The notes: generated by a model from the letters alone, not told the origin. DNA of 64,000 nucleotides from Laceyella sediminis (GCF_003003125.1 NZ_PVTZ01000013.1:26745-90744), one strand, 5' to 3'. Positions 45,858 to 54,754 are shown, counted from the first letter of the stretch. Made by a program: numbers and translations.

Positions 45858-47164
45858 TGCAGATGCTCCGCATAGAGTCGGTTGAGTGTCTGGCTGACGC
45901 GTTCTTCATCCAATGTTAGCAATTGCTTGTCTTTCATGAGAAACTGCCCATTTACCACATTGTCTTCCACATCTCTGCCGTTGGTGGCGTATACCAGATG
46001 CGACAACGCGTGGTTGGAGGGGGTGAGGTGGATTTTGCCGGTGGGATGGATGGTGATGAAATCGGCAGCAAATCCTGGTTTGAGCATGCCTGTTTTCGCT
46101 AGGCCCAACCCTTTGGCCCCCTGGTGCGTAGCCATACGCAAAATGGTGTCAACTGGGATCAATTCTGGATTGCGATGCGTTCCTTTCTGTAATAAGGCCG
46201 CAATCCGTAGCTCTTCAAACATGTCCAGATTGTTGTTGGATGCGACGCTATCCGTGGCGATGCCAACATGGATTCCCTCCTCGAGCAATGCGGCAACATC
46301 GGCGATTCCTGATCCCAACTTCAAGTTGGAGACGGGATTGTGGGCGATGGTGGTGTTTGTCTCGCGCAGGATTTCTTTATCCTGCTCATCTAGCACCACA
46401 CCGTGCGCGAAGACGGCCGGGGCTTGGAAGAAACCGATTTCCCGCAGATATTGCACCGGGGTTAGTCCATGTTGTGAACGGATGAGATCCACTTCATGTT
46501 CCGTTTCCGATACGTGAATATGCAGGCGCAAACCCAACTCCGCCGCCAGCTCGGCCGATTTTTGTAAGAGCCCGGTCGAACAAGCGTAAGGACTATGTGG
46601 TGCGATCATTGTGGAGACGAGCGAGTTGTCCCGCCGAATGTAGTTGGCGACGTCTCTGGCTCTGGCCAAGGTGTCGGCTTCACTACTCCCGTCGGGGGGC
46701 GTGAACAGTGTGTAAGAAAAATATCCTCGCAATCCCGCTTGTTTGACGGTTTCATACAGGCGCGTGCAATCCAGGCCGATCGGATTGTACATATCATTAA
46801 AGGTGGTGGTGCCGGACTTGATCATTTCAATCAGGGCCGCTTGGGCACTCACTTCAGCGATCTCGTCGGTGAATTTGGATTCCAGCGGCCAGATCTTTTC
46901 GTTGAGCCAACGATGCAAGCTCAAATCCTCCGCCGCGCCGCGGAGAACGTTCATGACGATGTGCACGTGGCTGTTCACCAAGCCGGGCATCACCCACTTG
47001 CCTGTCCAATCGATTTGTTCATCGCATGCTTGAACGAAGGCATCGTGGTATTCACCGACATATTCGATAGTGCCGTCGTTGACGATGATGCAGCCGTTTT
47101 CATATTGGGTGCCTTGTTCATCCAGTGTGAAGATATTGCAATGAGTAAATGCCTTCTTCATCAT
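45854..47164 (-). CDS. mtaD: 5-methylthioadenosine/S-adenosylhomocysteine deaminase-type amidohydrolase
   Basis: 436 residues of the metal-dependent amidohydrolase superfamily. Zn ligands: His66 and His68 (NSHVHIVMN), a His in LHIHVSETEHEVD and Asp in IATDSVASNNNLD. The DMYNPIGLD and ETNTTIAHNPVSNLKLGSG blocks match MTA/SAH deaminases, which convert methylthioadenosine or SAH to the inosine form in methionine salvage. Guanine or other aminohydrolase activity is possible. AAAGGAG precedes two adjacent ATG codons; the first is used. Confidence 0.88.
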   Translation of the reverse strand: MMKKAFTHCNIFTLDEQGTQYENGCIIVNDGTIEYVGEYHDAFVQACDEQIDWTGKWVMPGLVNSHVHIVMNVLRGAAEDLSLHRWLNEKIWPLESKFTDEIAEVSAQAALIEMIKSGTTTFNDMYNPIGLDCTRLYETVKQAGLRGYFSYTLFTPPDGSSEADTLARARDVANYIRRDNSLVSTMIAPHSPYACSTGLLQKSAELAAELGLRLHIHVSETEHEVDLIRSQHGLTPVQYLREIGFFQAPAVFAHGVVLDEQDKEILRETNTTIAHNPVSNLKLGSGIADVAALLEEGIHVGIATDSVASNNNLDMFEELRIAALLQKGTHRNPELIPVDTILRMATHQGAKGLGLAKTGMLKPGFAADFITIHPTGKIHLTPSNHALSHLVYATNGRDVEDNVVNGQFLMKDKQLLTLDEERVSQTLNRLYAEHLQ

Positions 47165-47257
47165 GCGTGCTCCTTTGTCTTAAAATGACTTGGTAACAAT
47201 GGTATGGTTTTAATTTGATATAATATATTATTTTTCTTCTGAATGAAAGAGTGATGT

Positions 47258-47428
47258 TTGGAAGAAAGCTTCTCTACTTTTATTGAACAACTAACGGCTT
47301 TGTCGCAGGGGGACAACTCGGTGAGGGTAGAGGACTACCAGCTTAAGTACGACTGGCACAACAAGTTGGTGAGTGGAAGCGGCGGAAAAACCTTTTCCGA
47401 TGAGCGCCTCGTCATGCGTTTCTTTTAA
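47258..47428 (+). CDS. Small hypothetical protein or gene remnant, 56 residues
   Basis: A TTG start at 47258 gives 56 residues ending KLVSGSGGKTFSDERLVMRFF. The ribosome site is weak (GAAAGAG). The last residues and their position against a convergent gene suggest a real C-terminus of some larger protein rather than a designed small protein. Its end has a loose likeness to the 50-residue frame at 49337 (DERLVMRFF against RDRFIVMRKNFF), which may be chance. Family not recognised. Confidence 0.3.
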   Translation: MEESFSTFIEQLTALSQGDNSVRVEDYQLKYDWHNKLVSGSGGKTFSDERLVMRFF

Positions 47429-47447
47429 CCTTTCGTTGATATGTTGA

Positions 47448-47837
47448 TCAATTGCCAATAAGGGCCATCTCCTTCGCTAAAGCCGCTTCTTTCATGGACT
47501 CATCCTGTAGACAGAGTGATTCGTAAGCTTTGTATGCAAGATGACAGCGTTTGATTACTGTAATTAGTTGAGTCTCATTGATCACCTTATCAGCAAGCAA
47601 TTGATCAACATACCAATTCATAAATTGCACAGGTGTATTGATTGAACCATATTTATCATGAAATTGCTGGTGACAACCGAAGCGACATAGCGTGATTCCA
47701 TTGTCCTTGTGGTTCTTCAAAGCTGGATAAGCACTTTTAGAAAACAAATGATGAGCGGACGGATGTTTTTTACTACCGCAAACGACACATTGATAACCAT
47801 CTCTTTTCTTTATTCTCTTAGCCCATTTCGTGTTCAT
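47448..47837 (-). CDS. HNH endonuclease
   Basis: 129 residues with a zinc-bound HNH fold: CVVCGSKKHPSAHHLF supplies the first Cys pair and the catalytic His-His, and LCRFGCHQQFHDKYG the second Cys pair and the metal His. Such proteins are DNA endonucleases common in phages and mobile DNA. ATG 47837 lies 8 bases after AAAGGAGG. The gene is AT-rich compared with its neighbours and sits at the edge of a decayed accessory patch (47.2-49.5 kb), which suggests it arrived by transfer. Confidence 0.85.
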   Translation of the reverse strand: MNTKWAKRIKKRDGYQCVVCGSKKHPSAHHLFSKSAYPALKNHKDNGITLCRFGCHQQFHDKYGSINTPVQFMNWYVDQLLADKVINETQLITVIKRCHLAYKAYESLCLQDESMKEAALAKEMALIGN

Positions 47838-48014
47838 TATACTCACCTCCTTTCAACCCCTATCATCGACAGGTTATCGAATTGATATACTTGTCTGATA
47901 ATATTTTGGTTATTGATTAGGTTGAAAGGTTTTGTAGATTTAGTTGAGACCATAGTGTTATAGAAAACGGGTAAGAGGAGTCACAGAAAAAGAAAAGAGA
48001 GTGGAAGAAAATGT

Positions 48015-48576
48015 TTGTTTTATTCTGATAATGAAAGTAAACATGCGGCTGTTATAAATCGGCAGAGTTTCCAATTAACGAAGGATGGGATTACAGAAGC
48101 CGTGCGGCGGCGAATTCCAATTCGAGTTGGAATTATCAGTATGGTAGAGGATCAACGGGTTGAGCAAGCGAAACAGATGTTTATTGACTTGGATGTGAAC
48201 GAAAATAAAATAGGATATGATAACCTACGGCAGGTTGGTAGAGGTGTCCGAGATGCTCAACCGGTTTGTGGGCGATGGGGGGTTGGCGGTGTCACCGTCA
48301 GGCGAAGTTTGGCCTTGTGTTTTTTCCAGATGGAAGCCGTTGGGTAATCTATTGGATCGATCGTTCCCCGAGTTGATAGAAATGCAAGTGCTTGCAAGTG
48401 CGCGCAAACAACTTAAAGAATATTTCATCAGTATGGGTTCTGATGAAGATGATAAAGATGATGATAAAGAGTCATGCGGTCCAACTTATGGGAGATGTGA
48501 GCCGCAGTGCCCACCGCGATGCTCACCTGCTTGTAATCCTTGCGCTCCGAGCAGACGTTGTTGGCCAAGCTATTAA
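48015..48576 (+). pseudogene. Radical SAM/SPASM protein remnant (truncated and frameshifted)
   Basis: Two overlapping frames together read as the C-terminal two thirds of a radical SAM/SPASM enzyme. Frame one gives the late barrel (YSDNESKHAAVINRQSFQL, IPIRVGIISMVEDQRVEQA, QVGRGVRDAQPVCGRWG). After a frame change near 48265-48285, in a G-run, frame two gives the SPASM part (GGLAVSPSGEVWPCVFSRW, LGNLLDRSFPELI). The tail is Cys/Pro-rich with spaced CxPxC units (CPPRCSPACNPCAP). The N-terminal part with the CxxxCxxC cluster is missing and a SPASM Cys is Trp. Such enzymes modify peptides. Almost surely inactive unless the shift is programmed, and even then without its cluster. Confidence 0.8.
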
Positions 48577-48599
48577 CACTTAAGAAACAGGTGAAGAAA

Positions 48600-49334
48600 T
48601 TGATTATTGAAAGGGCTGTATGTCAAGTCGCTTCAACAAATCCAAACCAATGGCCGTTTAATGTACCAGCTGTTGCCCAATTATTAGAAGAGGGGCTTAC
48701 GTTCACTGTACCAATTACTTTCCTAGTGGGTGAGAATGGATCAGGAAAGTCAACTGTTATTGAAGCGTTGGCTGAGGCATACGGATTAGATGCAAGAGGA
48801 GGTCGAGCGGGACGCAAATACGTGAATGATCGACCGAAAACGCCGCTTGGAGAAGTGATGCAGCTAGACTATACACCGAAGTGTTCTAAATATTCCGCCT
48901 CATTCCGGCGCAGAAAAGGGTATTTTTTGCGGGCTGAGACTGCTTTTGGGTTTATGTCGTTTGTCTCAGGGATGTATGGGTATTGGGAGGAAAACATAAC
49001 GGAAATGAGTCATGGTGAGGGCTTCTTAACCGTCCTTAATACCATGTTTGATGATCCTGGTTTATATTTCATGGATGAACCTGAGGCACCCTTGTCCTTT
49101 TCATCATGCTTGCGTTTGGTAGCTCTCATGAATCGGATAGCTACCACAGGTGGCCAAGTGATTTGCGCCACACACTCTCCTTTGTTGACAGCACTTCCTG
49201 GTGCGGAGATCTTTGAATTTGGGTCTCATGGCATTCGCATGGTATCATGGAAGGAACTTGATTTAGTTGACCATTGGCGGCGTTATCTAAATGATCCATC
49301 CTTTTATTTGCGTCACATTTTGGAGGAGGACTAA
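48600..49334 (+). CDS. AAA family ATPase (ABC-like, COG3910 type)
   Basis: 244 residues from a TTG at 48600 that follows AGGTG by 6-7 bases. Walker A is FLVGENGSGKST, the signature-like element is EMSHGEGFL, Walker B is GLYFMDEPEAPLS and the switch His is in VICATHSPLL. No membrane segments or substrate domain, so it is one of the stand-alone predicted ATPases found in small accessory operons. It is 24 bases after the radical SAM remnant and 2 bases before the next small frame, so the three were once an operon. Partner and role unknown. Confidence 0.85.
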   Translation: MIIERAVCQVASTNPNQWPFNVPAVAQLLEEGLTFTVPITFLVGENGSGKSTVIEALAEAYGLDARGGRAGRKYVNDRPKTPLGEVMQLDYTPKCSKYSASFRRRKGYFLRAETAFGFMSFVSGMYGYWEENITEMSHGEGFLTVLNTMFDDPGLYFMDEPEAPLSFSSCLRLVALMNRIATTGGQVICATHSPLLTALPGAEIFEFGSHGIRMVSWKELDLVDHWRRYLNDPSFYLRHILEED

Positions 49335-49336
49335 CT

Positions 49337-49489
49337 ATGGATGAGTGGGAAGACCATCAAGCGTTCATGGTTAAATCATTAAGGAAAGCAGCTTCATATT
49401 TCCATGTTACCTTACAGGGAGATCCCGTGTTTGGCTGGCGTGACCGCTTCATCGTCATGCGCAAAAACTTTTTCCTCGATGTCGTTTAA
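49337..49489 (+). CDS. 50-residue protein, possible phosphotransferase N-terminal remnant
   Basis: ATG 49337 follows GGAGGAGG at the end of the ATPase gene. The product contains HVTLQGDPVFGWRDRF, which resembles, by eye only, the N-terminus of actinobacterial aminoglycoside-phosphotransferase-like proteins found near radical SAM genes. It stops after 50 residues, so it is either a small protein or a truncated gene. A terminator follows at 49515. Confidence 0.4.
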   Translation: MDEWEDHQAFMVKSLRKAASYFHVTLQGDPVFGWRDRFIVMRKNFFLDVV

Positions 49490-49514
49490 AATAAGAGATC
49501 TAATAAAAGTTATT

Positions 49515-49548
49515 AACTCCCAACAAGAAGAGTTGGGAGTTTTTTATT
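49515..49548 (+). terminator. Terminator of the radical SAM-ATPase operon
   Basis: AACTCCCAAC pairs with GTTGGGAGTT; TTTTATT follows. Confidence 0.88.
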
Positions 49549-49570
49549 CTCGAGCTTCCTGTATAAACAC

Positions 49571-49609
49571 AAAATGACTTGAGTTCCCATACGGTTCTCA
49601 AGTCATTTT
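49571..49609. terminator. Bidirectional terminator before thrC stop
   Basis: AAATGACTTGAG (49571-49582) pairs with CTCAAGTCATTT (49596-49607); A and T tracts on both flanks. Serves mainly the minus-strand thrC gene. Confidence 0.8.
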
Positions 49610-49674
49610 TCTAATGCTAGGCCATGGCAGCAAAAGAGTCGTTGTTTCTTCCGCCCCTGTATTCGATGGGTCGG

Positions 49675-50907
49675 TTAATCCTTATGGTCGGTGAGGTGCG
49701 AGGAAGGGAGGGGTTGGCCGGGTTGCAATATTGGCACGTTGAGTTGGACGCTGTCTGGATATTTGATGCCAGCTCCTGTGTTGAGCACAACGACTGTCTC
49801 ATCGACGCTAATCCATCCGCTGTCCCGCAATCGTCGCGCTGCCGCAAATGCGGCCGCTCCTTCAGGGCACACATAGGCACCTTCCAGTCGGGCTATCCGC
49901 TTTTGTTCTTGCAGGATGGTATCATCTTCCACAGCCAATGCGCATCCCGCTGTTTGGTGAATCGCTTCCAGCACCAAGAAATCGCCGAGCGCTTTGGGGA
50001 CGTTGATCCCAAACGCGACAGTGGATGCACCGCTCCAAAAAGTGGAGGTCTGCTTCTGTTCAGACCATGCTTTGACAATGGGTGCACATCCTTCTGCTTG
50101 CACCGCGACCAAGCGCGGGAGCCGATCTCCTATCCATCCCAGTTCACGCAATTCCTGCAAGGCTTTGTAGATGCCGATCAATCCCACGCCGCCACCGGTC
50201 GGATACAAGATCACGTCCGGAAGTTGCCATTCCAGTTGTTCCACGATTTCGAAGCCCATCGTTTTTTTGCCTTCGATACGATAAGGTTCTTTGAGAGTGG
50301 ACGCGTCATACCACCCATGTTCCTTAATGCTTTGGGCGATCGTGTTGCCCGCATCGCTGATGAGTCCGTTGACCAAGGCCAGATGGGCACCGGCGATCAC
50401 ACACTCGACCTTTGCCGTCAGAGGCGCGTCCAGCGGCATTACGATATGGCACTGAATGCCGGCTTTGGCCGCATAAAGTGCCCAAGCCGCTCCAGCATTG
50501 CCGTTTGTCGGCATGGACAGCTCTTTGACACCCAGTTCTTTGGCTCGGGACACGCCGACCGTTGCGCCCCGAACTTTAAAGGTGCCGCCAGGGCTTATGC
50601 CTTCATCTTTCATAAGCAAACGGAAGATGCCCATGTCATCGGCGAGTCGGGGCAAGGGGAGCAAAGGTGTCATCCCTTCGCCGGCCGAAACGATGTGCGC
50701 GTGATCCTGTACAGGCAACAATTCATGGTATCGCCACATACTGTTAACCCGATTGCGCAAGTCTTCCGGCTTCAATCTGTTGCGCAATTTCGCCAAATCA
50801 TATTGGACGAGCAGCGGAGCTCCACAACTACATTGTTGCATGATCCGGTTAATTTCGCTTGTGCCTCCGCACTTGGAGCATGACAAGTGGGTGGCGTAAC
50901 TGAACAC
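49675..50907 (-). CDS. thrC: Threonine synthase
   Basis: 410 residues, PLP fold type II. An N-terminal zinc-ribbon-like pair (LSCSKCGGT and QQCSCGAPL) is followed by the catalytic domain with PLP Lys in PGGTFKVRG, the phosphate-binding MPTNGNAGAAW and the glycine loop YPTGGGVGLIGI. It converts O-phosphohomoserine to threonine. GTG 50907 is chosen because GGAGGTGATC lies 7 bases upstream; an ATG nine codons earlier has no site. A likely alternative is a threonine-synthase-like lyase, as the family is broad. Homoserine dehydrogenase is at 62.3 kb, not linked. Confidence 0.85.
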   Translation of the reverse strand: MFSYATHLSCSKCGGTSEINRIMQQCSCGAPLLVQYDLAKLRNRLKPEDLRNRVNSMWRYHELLPVQDHAHIVSAGEGMTPLLPLPRLADDMGIFRLLMKDEGISPGGTFKVRGATVGVSRAKELGVKELSMPTNGNAGAAWALYAAKAGIQCHIVMPLDAPLTAKVECVIAGAHLALVNGLISDAGNTIAQSIKEHGWYDASTLKEPYRIEGKKTMGFEIVEQLEWQLPDVILYPTGGGVGLIGIYKALQELRELGWIGDRLPRLVAVQAEGCAPIVKAWSEQKQTSTFWSGASTVAFGINVPKALGDFLVLEAIHQTAGCALAVEDDTILQEQKRIARLEGAYVCPEGAAAFAAARRLRDSGWISVDETVVVLNTGAGIKYPDSVQLNVPILQPGQPLPSSHLTDHKD

Positions 50908-51145
50908 TAGATCACCTCCGTTTTTGATGAGCAAACTGTCATTGCATGAGAATGTTGTTCACATTCACACTCTATGTCACAAGTTGGCAGAGGGATTCGT
51001 GCTTTGGGTGGTTTCTGGCGCAAGCAATAAAAAGCCAGTCTGAAGAGCCGAGCTTTTAATCTGTAAAGCGAGGTGTTTCTTGGTATCGATCTCATACCGA
51101 TGGATTGGTCAGCCATCGATCATTTTCTACAAAAGGGAAGCGCCA

Positions 51146-51952
51146 CTACCACAACACTTTTTCTAAATACTGGGCGATCCCGTCTTCTTCGTTACTCGAT
51201 GTGACGGCGTAGGCCACTTCTTTCAAAGCGTCAATGGCATTTCCCATGGCGACGCCTTGGCCTGCATGCTGAATCATTTCCAGATCATTGTCCTCGTCGC
51301 CGAATGCAATGATGCGGTCGCGAGGAATGCCGTAATAGGCGGCGATCCGTTCCACGCCAACCCATTTGTTGACGCCGTGCCGGATGATTTCGATCATATG
51401 CCACGGCGCCCCCCAACTGCGCTGTTCAATCACTTCGGCGTGTGCGTTTTGCAATTGGCGGAACAAGTCGTTCATGTTGGATTCTTGCGGTTGAATTAGG
51501 ATGGAAGTGCAATCTTCCGTCAACAATTGACTTAAATCGCCTTGATGGAAGGGACGATCCGCAATGAAAAACGAGTGGTCCATGATGATGTCTTTCTCGC
51601 GGATGTACACGTTGTCTAACAATTCAACCATGATATGGCGTACGTTGAAACGTTCACAGATGGCAATCACTTCTTTGACAGTGGTCAAAGGCAACGTTGT
51701 ATGATAAGGGCCGAAGTTGGGATCGTGCGGATGGTGCACATATGCCCCGTTGAAATTGACCAAGGGAGTGTCGAGCTCCAACTCTTCATAATACGCTTTG
51801 CTAAGATGATGCGGCCGGCCGGTGGCGATGCAAACTTTGTGTCCCTCTTTGGCGGCGCGGCGCAGTGTTTGTTTCGTTCTGGCGGAAACGGTTTTGTCAT
51901 TTTTCAATGTGGTTCCATCTAAGTCGATCGCAATTAAGTATGGTTGCTTCAA
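51146..51952 (-). CDS. Cof-type HAD-IIB phosphatase
   Basis: 268 residues. HAD motif I is LIAIDLDGTTL (Asp10, Asp12), motif II Thr in CIATGRP, motif III Lys in HGVNKWVGV and motif IV FGDEDNDLEMI. The type IIB cap lies between motifs II and III. Relatives (YcsE, YwpJ) dephosphorylate sugar phosphates, FMN precursors or PLP; substrate unknown. The start is a TTG, about 10 bases after AGGAGGG. Single-gene unit. Confidence 0.92.
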   Translation of the reverse strand: MKQPYLIAIDLDGTTLKNDKTVSARTKQTLRRAAKEGHKVCIATGRPHHLSKAYYEELELDTPLVNFNGAYVHHPHDPNFGPYHTTLPLTTVKEVIAICERFNVRHIMVELLDNVYIREKDIIMDHSFFIADRPFHQGDLSQLLTEDCTSILIQPQESNMNDLFRQLQNAHAEVIEQRSWGAPWHMIEIIRHGVNKWVGVERIAAYYGIPRDRIIAFGDEDNDLEMIQHAGQGVAMGNAIDALKEVAYAVTSSNEEDGIAQYLEKVLW

Positions 51953-52176
51953 TGGTTTTTCTCCCTCCTGCTATCGGCGGTAGATCTGCCTGCCTCTCTC
52001 TATCATCTCACGAAAGATGGCTGTGTTCCACACCTGATCAGGCTAAATGGGGACGATGAGATCGGGCTTTCACCGCCTATCTCGAAGGCCTTGCATATTT
52101 TGTTCGCTGGATCAAAAAGCTAAGAATGAGTTTGAAAGCGATGGTCAACATCATTCCAGCGGAAAAGAGGGATTGG

Positions 52177-52332
52177 ATGGATAAGGAAAAAGACTTGCAG
52201 GCTCAAGCGGAATGGACGGATGGGGAATTGGCCGATTATCCCGCCGATCATGATCCTGACACGCATATCACGGCCGGTATTCAGGAAGCGTACAATCTTC
52301 ATCCCGTTGACGATGAGGAAAGCCAACCATGA
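52177..52332 (+). CDS. Small acidic protein, unknown
   Basis: 51 residues from ATG 52177 behind AAGAGGGA; the frame extends back to an ATG at 52126 with no site. Highly charged and polar (QAEWTDGELADYPADHD), no hydrophobic stretch. No family recognised. Followed by a small terminator at 52565. Confidence 0.5.
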   Translation: MDKEKDLQAQAEWTDGELADYPADHDPDTHITAGIQEAYNLHPVDDEESQP

Positions 52333-52564
52333 CTAAGGCATGTCTGATGAATAGGCCAGCGGCCCAAAACCATTTTCTCATTCGCTTCACTTGTGCATCG
52401 GCGCTCCTCGCGAAAAGGTTTTTCCGCCGCTTCTTCCCCACCAACTTGATTTGCCAGACACACCCTAGGAGACCAATGAGGGATAACGGTATGGAGTGCG
52501 GCCGTTTGGAAGTGGGCTTATCTCCCGACAACAATGGTTTTTCGGTCACTGGATCAACAAAGGG

Positions 52565-52590
52565 ACCATCTCTCCGGAGATGGTTTTTCT
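52565..52590 (+). terminator. Small terminator upstream of the T-box promoter
   Basis: ACCATCTC-TCCG-GAGATGGT then TTTTCTTG. Confidence 0.72.
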
Positions 52591-52617
52591 TGTCACATTT
52601 TTATTTTGAAAAATATA

Positions 52618-52646
52618 TTGACGATAAAAAAGAATGGGATTATAAT
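52618..52646 (+). promoter_or_regulatory. Promoter of the tandem T-box-brnQ transcript
   Basis: TTGACG (52618-52623), 17-base spacer, perfect TATAAT (52641-52646). Confidence 0.85.
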
Positions 52647-52683
52647 TCGTATAACAAATTCCCGGATGATTCATCTAATGCTG

Positions 52684-52967
52684 GCGATGACAAGGAGAGT
52701 AGGCGATCAAGGGAGTCGACAGAGAGCTGCCCCAAGGCTGGAAGGGCGGTGATGACCGATCGTTGAAGATCACCTTGGAGCTTCACCCGTGAACAGGCTG
52801 ATGTGCAGTAGCGGGTGACGGAGGGTCCCGTTATCAGACCGGAGTCCGACCATGGACTCACAAAGCCCGCTTTCCGTGAGGAAGACGGGGAAACTGGGTG
52901 GTACCGCGCGTTCTCACGCCCCAGCGATTGACAAGAGTTCGATCGTTGGGGCGTGAGAATTTTTTAT
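52684..52967 (+). promoter_or_regulatory. T-box leader 1 (isoleucine specifier)
   Basis: Stem I begins GATGACAAGGAGAGTAGG and shows the AGAGAG and GGCTGGAAG elements. The specifier loop reads GAAG-ATC-ACCTTGGAG, by analogy with GAAA-GGC-A in glyQS, giving codon ATC (Ile). The antiterminator bulge TGGTACCGCG is at 52899-52908. The terminator stem TTCTCACGCCCCA pairs with TGGGGCGTGAGAA (52911-52960), then T6. Uncharged tRNA-Ile would favour readthrough. Confidence 0.96.
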
Positions 52968-52995
52968 GATGGTAAAAAGTTCATTTGATAGGTTA

Positions 52996-53277
52996 GCGAT
53001 GACAAGGAGAGTAGGCGATCAAGGGAGTCGACAGAGAGCCGCCCCAAGGCTGGAAGGGCGGTGGCGACCGATCGTTGAAGATCACCTTGGAGCTTCACCC
53101 GCGAACAGGCTGAATATGCAGTAGCGGGTGACGGAGGGGCCCGTTATCAAACCGGAGTCCGACCATGGACTCACAGAGCCCGTTTCCCGTGAGGGGGATG
53201 GGAAAACTGGGTGGTACCGCGATTCTCCCGCCCCAGCGATCGGCATGATCGATCGTTGGGGCGGGAGAATTTTTTAT
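52996..53277 (+). promoter_or_regulatory. T-box leader 2 (isoleucine specifier)
   Basis: A near-identical second copy about 312 bases downstream of the first. It has the same ATC specifier (GAAGATCACC), TGGTACCGCG at 53212-53221, and a terminator stem with TTCTCCCGCCCCAGCGATCG pairing to 53270 before T6. The terminator arms differ from copy 1 by compensating changes (CCCG/CGGG instead of CACG/CGTG), which supports a conserved function. No promoter is visible between the copies. Confidence 0.95.
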
Positions 53278-53394
53278 GGCCCGGTTGGTTTATGCGGTGA
53301 ATGATAGCGTTGGGCGCTCTGTCTCAATGTTAAAACTGTGTAAACCAATAAGTTTAATAGGAAAAAGTACAAAATGGATTGGGGAGGTTACACG

Positions 53395-54741
53395 ATGGAG
53401 CGATTGACGAAAAAAGAATGCTTATGGGTAAGCTTGATGGTTTTCTCTTTGTTTTTTGGAGCCGGCAATCTGATCTTTCCTCCGTTTCTGGGACAAACGG
53501 CGGGAACGCAATTATGGCCAGCTTTGGGGGGGTTCATTGTGTCGGCTGTGGGTTTGCCGATCTTGGGTGTCGTGGCAGTAGCCAAGTCGGGTGGATTGCA
53601 GTCCTTGGCCAAACGCGTTCATCCTGTCTTCGCTGTGGTCTTCACTTTGCTGGTCTATCTGTCGATCGGGCCGTTGTTGGGGATTCCGCGTAACGGAGGG
53701 TTAGCATTTGAAATGGGGATTTCTCCCTACCTGCCCTCGGCGTGGCTAGAAAGCGGGATGGCCTTGTTTATTTATTCATTGGTGTATTTTGCCGTTGCGT
53801 TTTGGCTGTGTTTATCCCCGGCCAAATTGAGCGACAGGCTTGGGAAGTTGCTCACTCCGCTTTTATTGTTGCTACTGGGTGTGATCTTCGCGTGCAGTTT
53901 GGTCAATCCGCTGGGTTCGTTTGGCTCACCGGTAGGCGGATATGTAACGGGCCCGTTTTTCAAAGGATTTTTAGATGGGTATATGACAATGGATACGATT
54001 GCGGCTCTAAACTTTGGCATTGTCATCGTGATGGCTTTGAAGAAGAAGGGAGTTAAGGGTGAAAAAGCGCTAATCACCTATACGATTTATGCTGGAGTGT
54101 TTGCGGGCGTTTTGCTGGCGGGCATCTATGTGTTGTTGGGGTATCTGGGGGCCTCGGGTGCTAGCTTAGCAGCTGGAGCGTCCAATGGGGCTGATACGTT
54201 GACGCATGTGGTCTTGCATCTGTTTGGCACATCAGGGATTGTATTGTTGGGCCTCGTGTTTACGCTAGCTTGTTTGTCTACATCCGTCGGCTTGATCACC
54301 TCTTGCAGTCAGTATTTTAGCTCGTTGACGCCCCACATCTCATATAAGGGATGGGTGGCGATTCTCTCCAGCGTCAGCATGCTGTTTGCCAACTTGGGTT
54401 TGGATGGGATTTTGGCGGTGTCTGTACCGATTCTGTCCGCTATTTATCCGATGGCGATCACGCTCATCGCGCTGGCTTTAACCGACCGTTGGATTCATGG
54501 CCGGCGGATGGTGTACGTAGGAGCGATGGTATGTGCCGGAGTTGTCAGTGTTGTTGACGCTTGTGTGCAGGCGGATCTTTTCAACGGCCACCTGGTGGGA
54601 TGGCTCAGCCTATTGCCTCTTTATGAGGAAGGATTGGGGTGGACAGTTCCGGCATTGGTTGGCGCCGCCATCGGGCTGGCCTTGGCAGTGATGGTGGAAA
54701 GCCGCGCAGTGAGACGAACACAAATCAACCAGCCATCTTAA
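53395..54741 (+). CDS. brnQ: BrnQ branched-chain amino acid:cation symporter
   Basis: 448 residues with about twelve membrane segments. The N-terminus SLFFGAGNLIFPPFLG is the BrnQ/LIVCS signature. It imports isoleucine, leucine and valine with Na+ or H+. ATG 53395 follows GGGAGG by 8 bases. Control by two Ile-specific T-boxes ties import to the charging level of tRNA-Ile and argues that isoleucine is the main physiological substrate. A terminator follows. Confidence 0.95.
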   Translation: MERLTKKECLWVSLMVFSLFFGAGNLIFPPFLGQTAGTQLWPALGGFIVSAVGLPILGVVAVAKSGGLQSLAKRVHPVFAVVFTLLVYLSIGPLLGIPRNGGLAFEMGISPYLPSAWLESGMALFIYSLVYFAVAFWLCLSPAKLSDRLGKLLTPLLLLLLGVIFACSLVNPLGSFGSPVGGYVTGPFFKGFLDGYMTMDTIAALNFGIVIVMALKKKGVKGEKALITYTIYAGVFAGVLLAGIYVLLGYLGASGASLAAGASNGADTLTHVVLHLFGTSGIVLLGLVFTLACLSTSVGLITSCSQYFSSLTPHISYKGWVAILSSVSMLFANLGLDGILAVSVPILSAIYPMAITLIALALTDRWIHGRRMVYVGAMVCAGVVSVVDACVQADLFNGHLVGWLSLLPLYEEGLGWTVPALVGAAIGLALAVMVESRAVRRTQINQPS

Positions 54742-54754
54742 TATGAGGAGATAA

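Larger units (their letters stand above)
52684..53277 (+). repeat. Tandem direct repeat of about 285 bases
   Basis: 52684-52967 and 52996-53277 are two imperfect direct copies with a 312-base period, separated by a short AT-rich spacer. The copies are the two T-box leaders. Confidence 0.95.

Noticed and set aside
50908..51145. Possible T-box or threonine-type leader for thrC
   Set aside because: No TGGNACC bulge or specifier elements on the minus strand; only a weak hairpin.
52329..52766. 145-residue plus-strand frame
   Set aside because: It covers a terminator, a TATAAT promoter and the start of T-box 1; not coding.
52684..53277. CRISPR-like or IS-like tandem repeat
   Set aside because: The repeat units are about 285 bases with full T-box anatomy, so they are duplicated leaders, not spacers and repeats.
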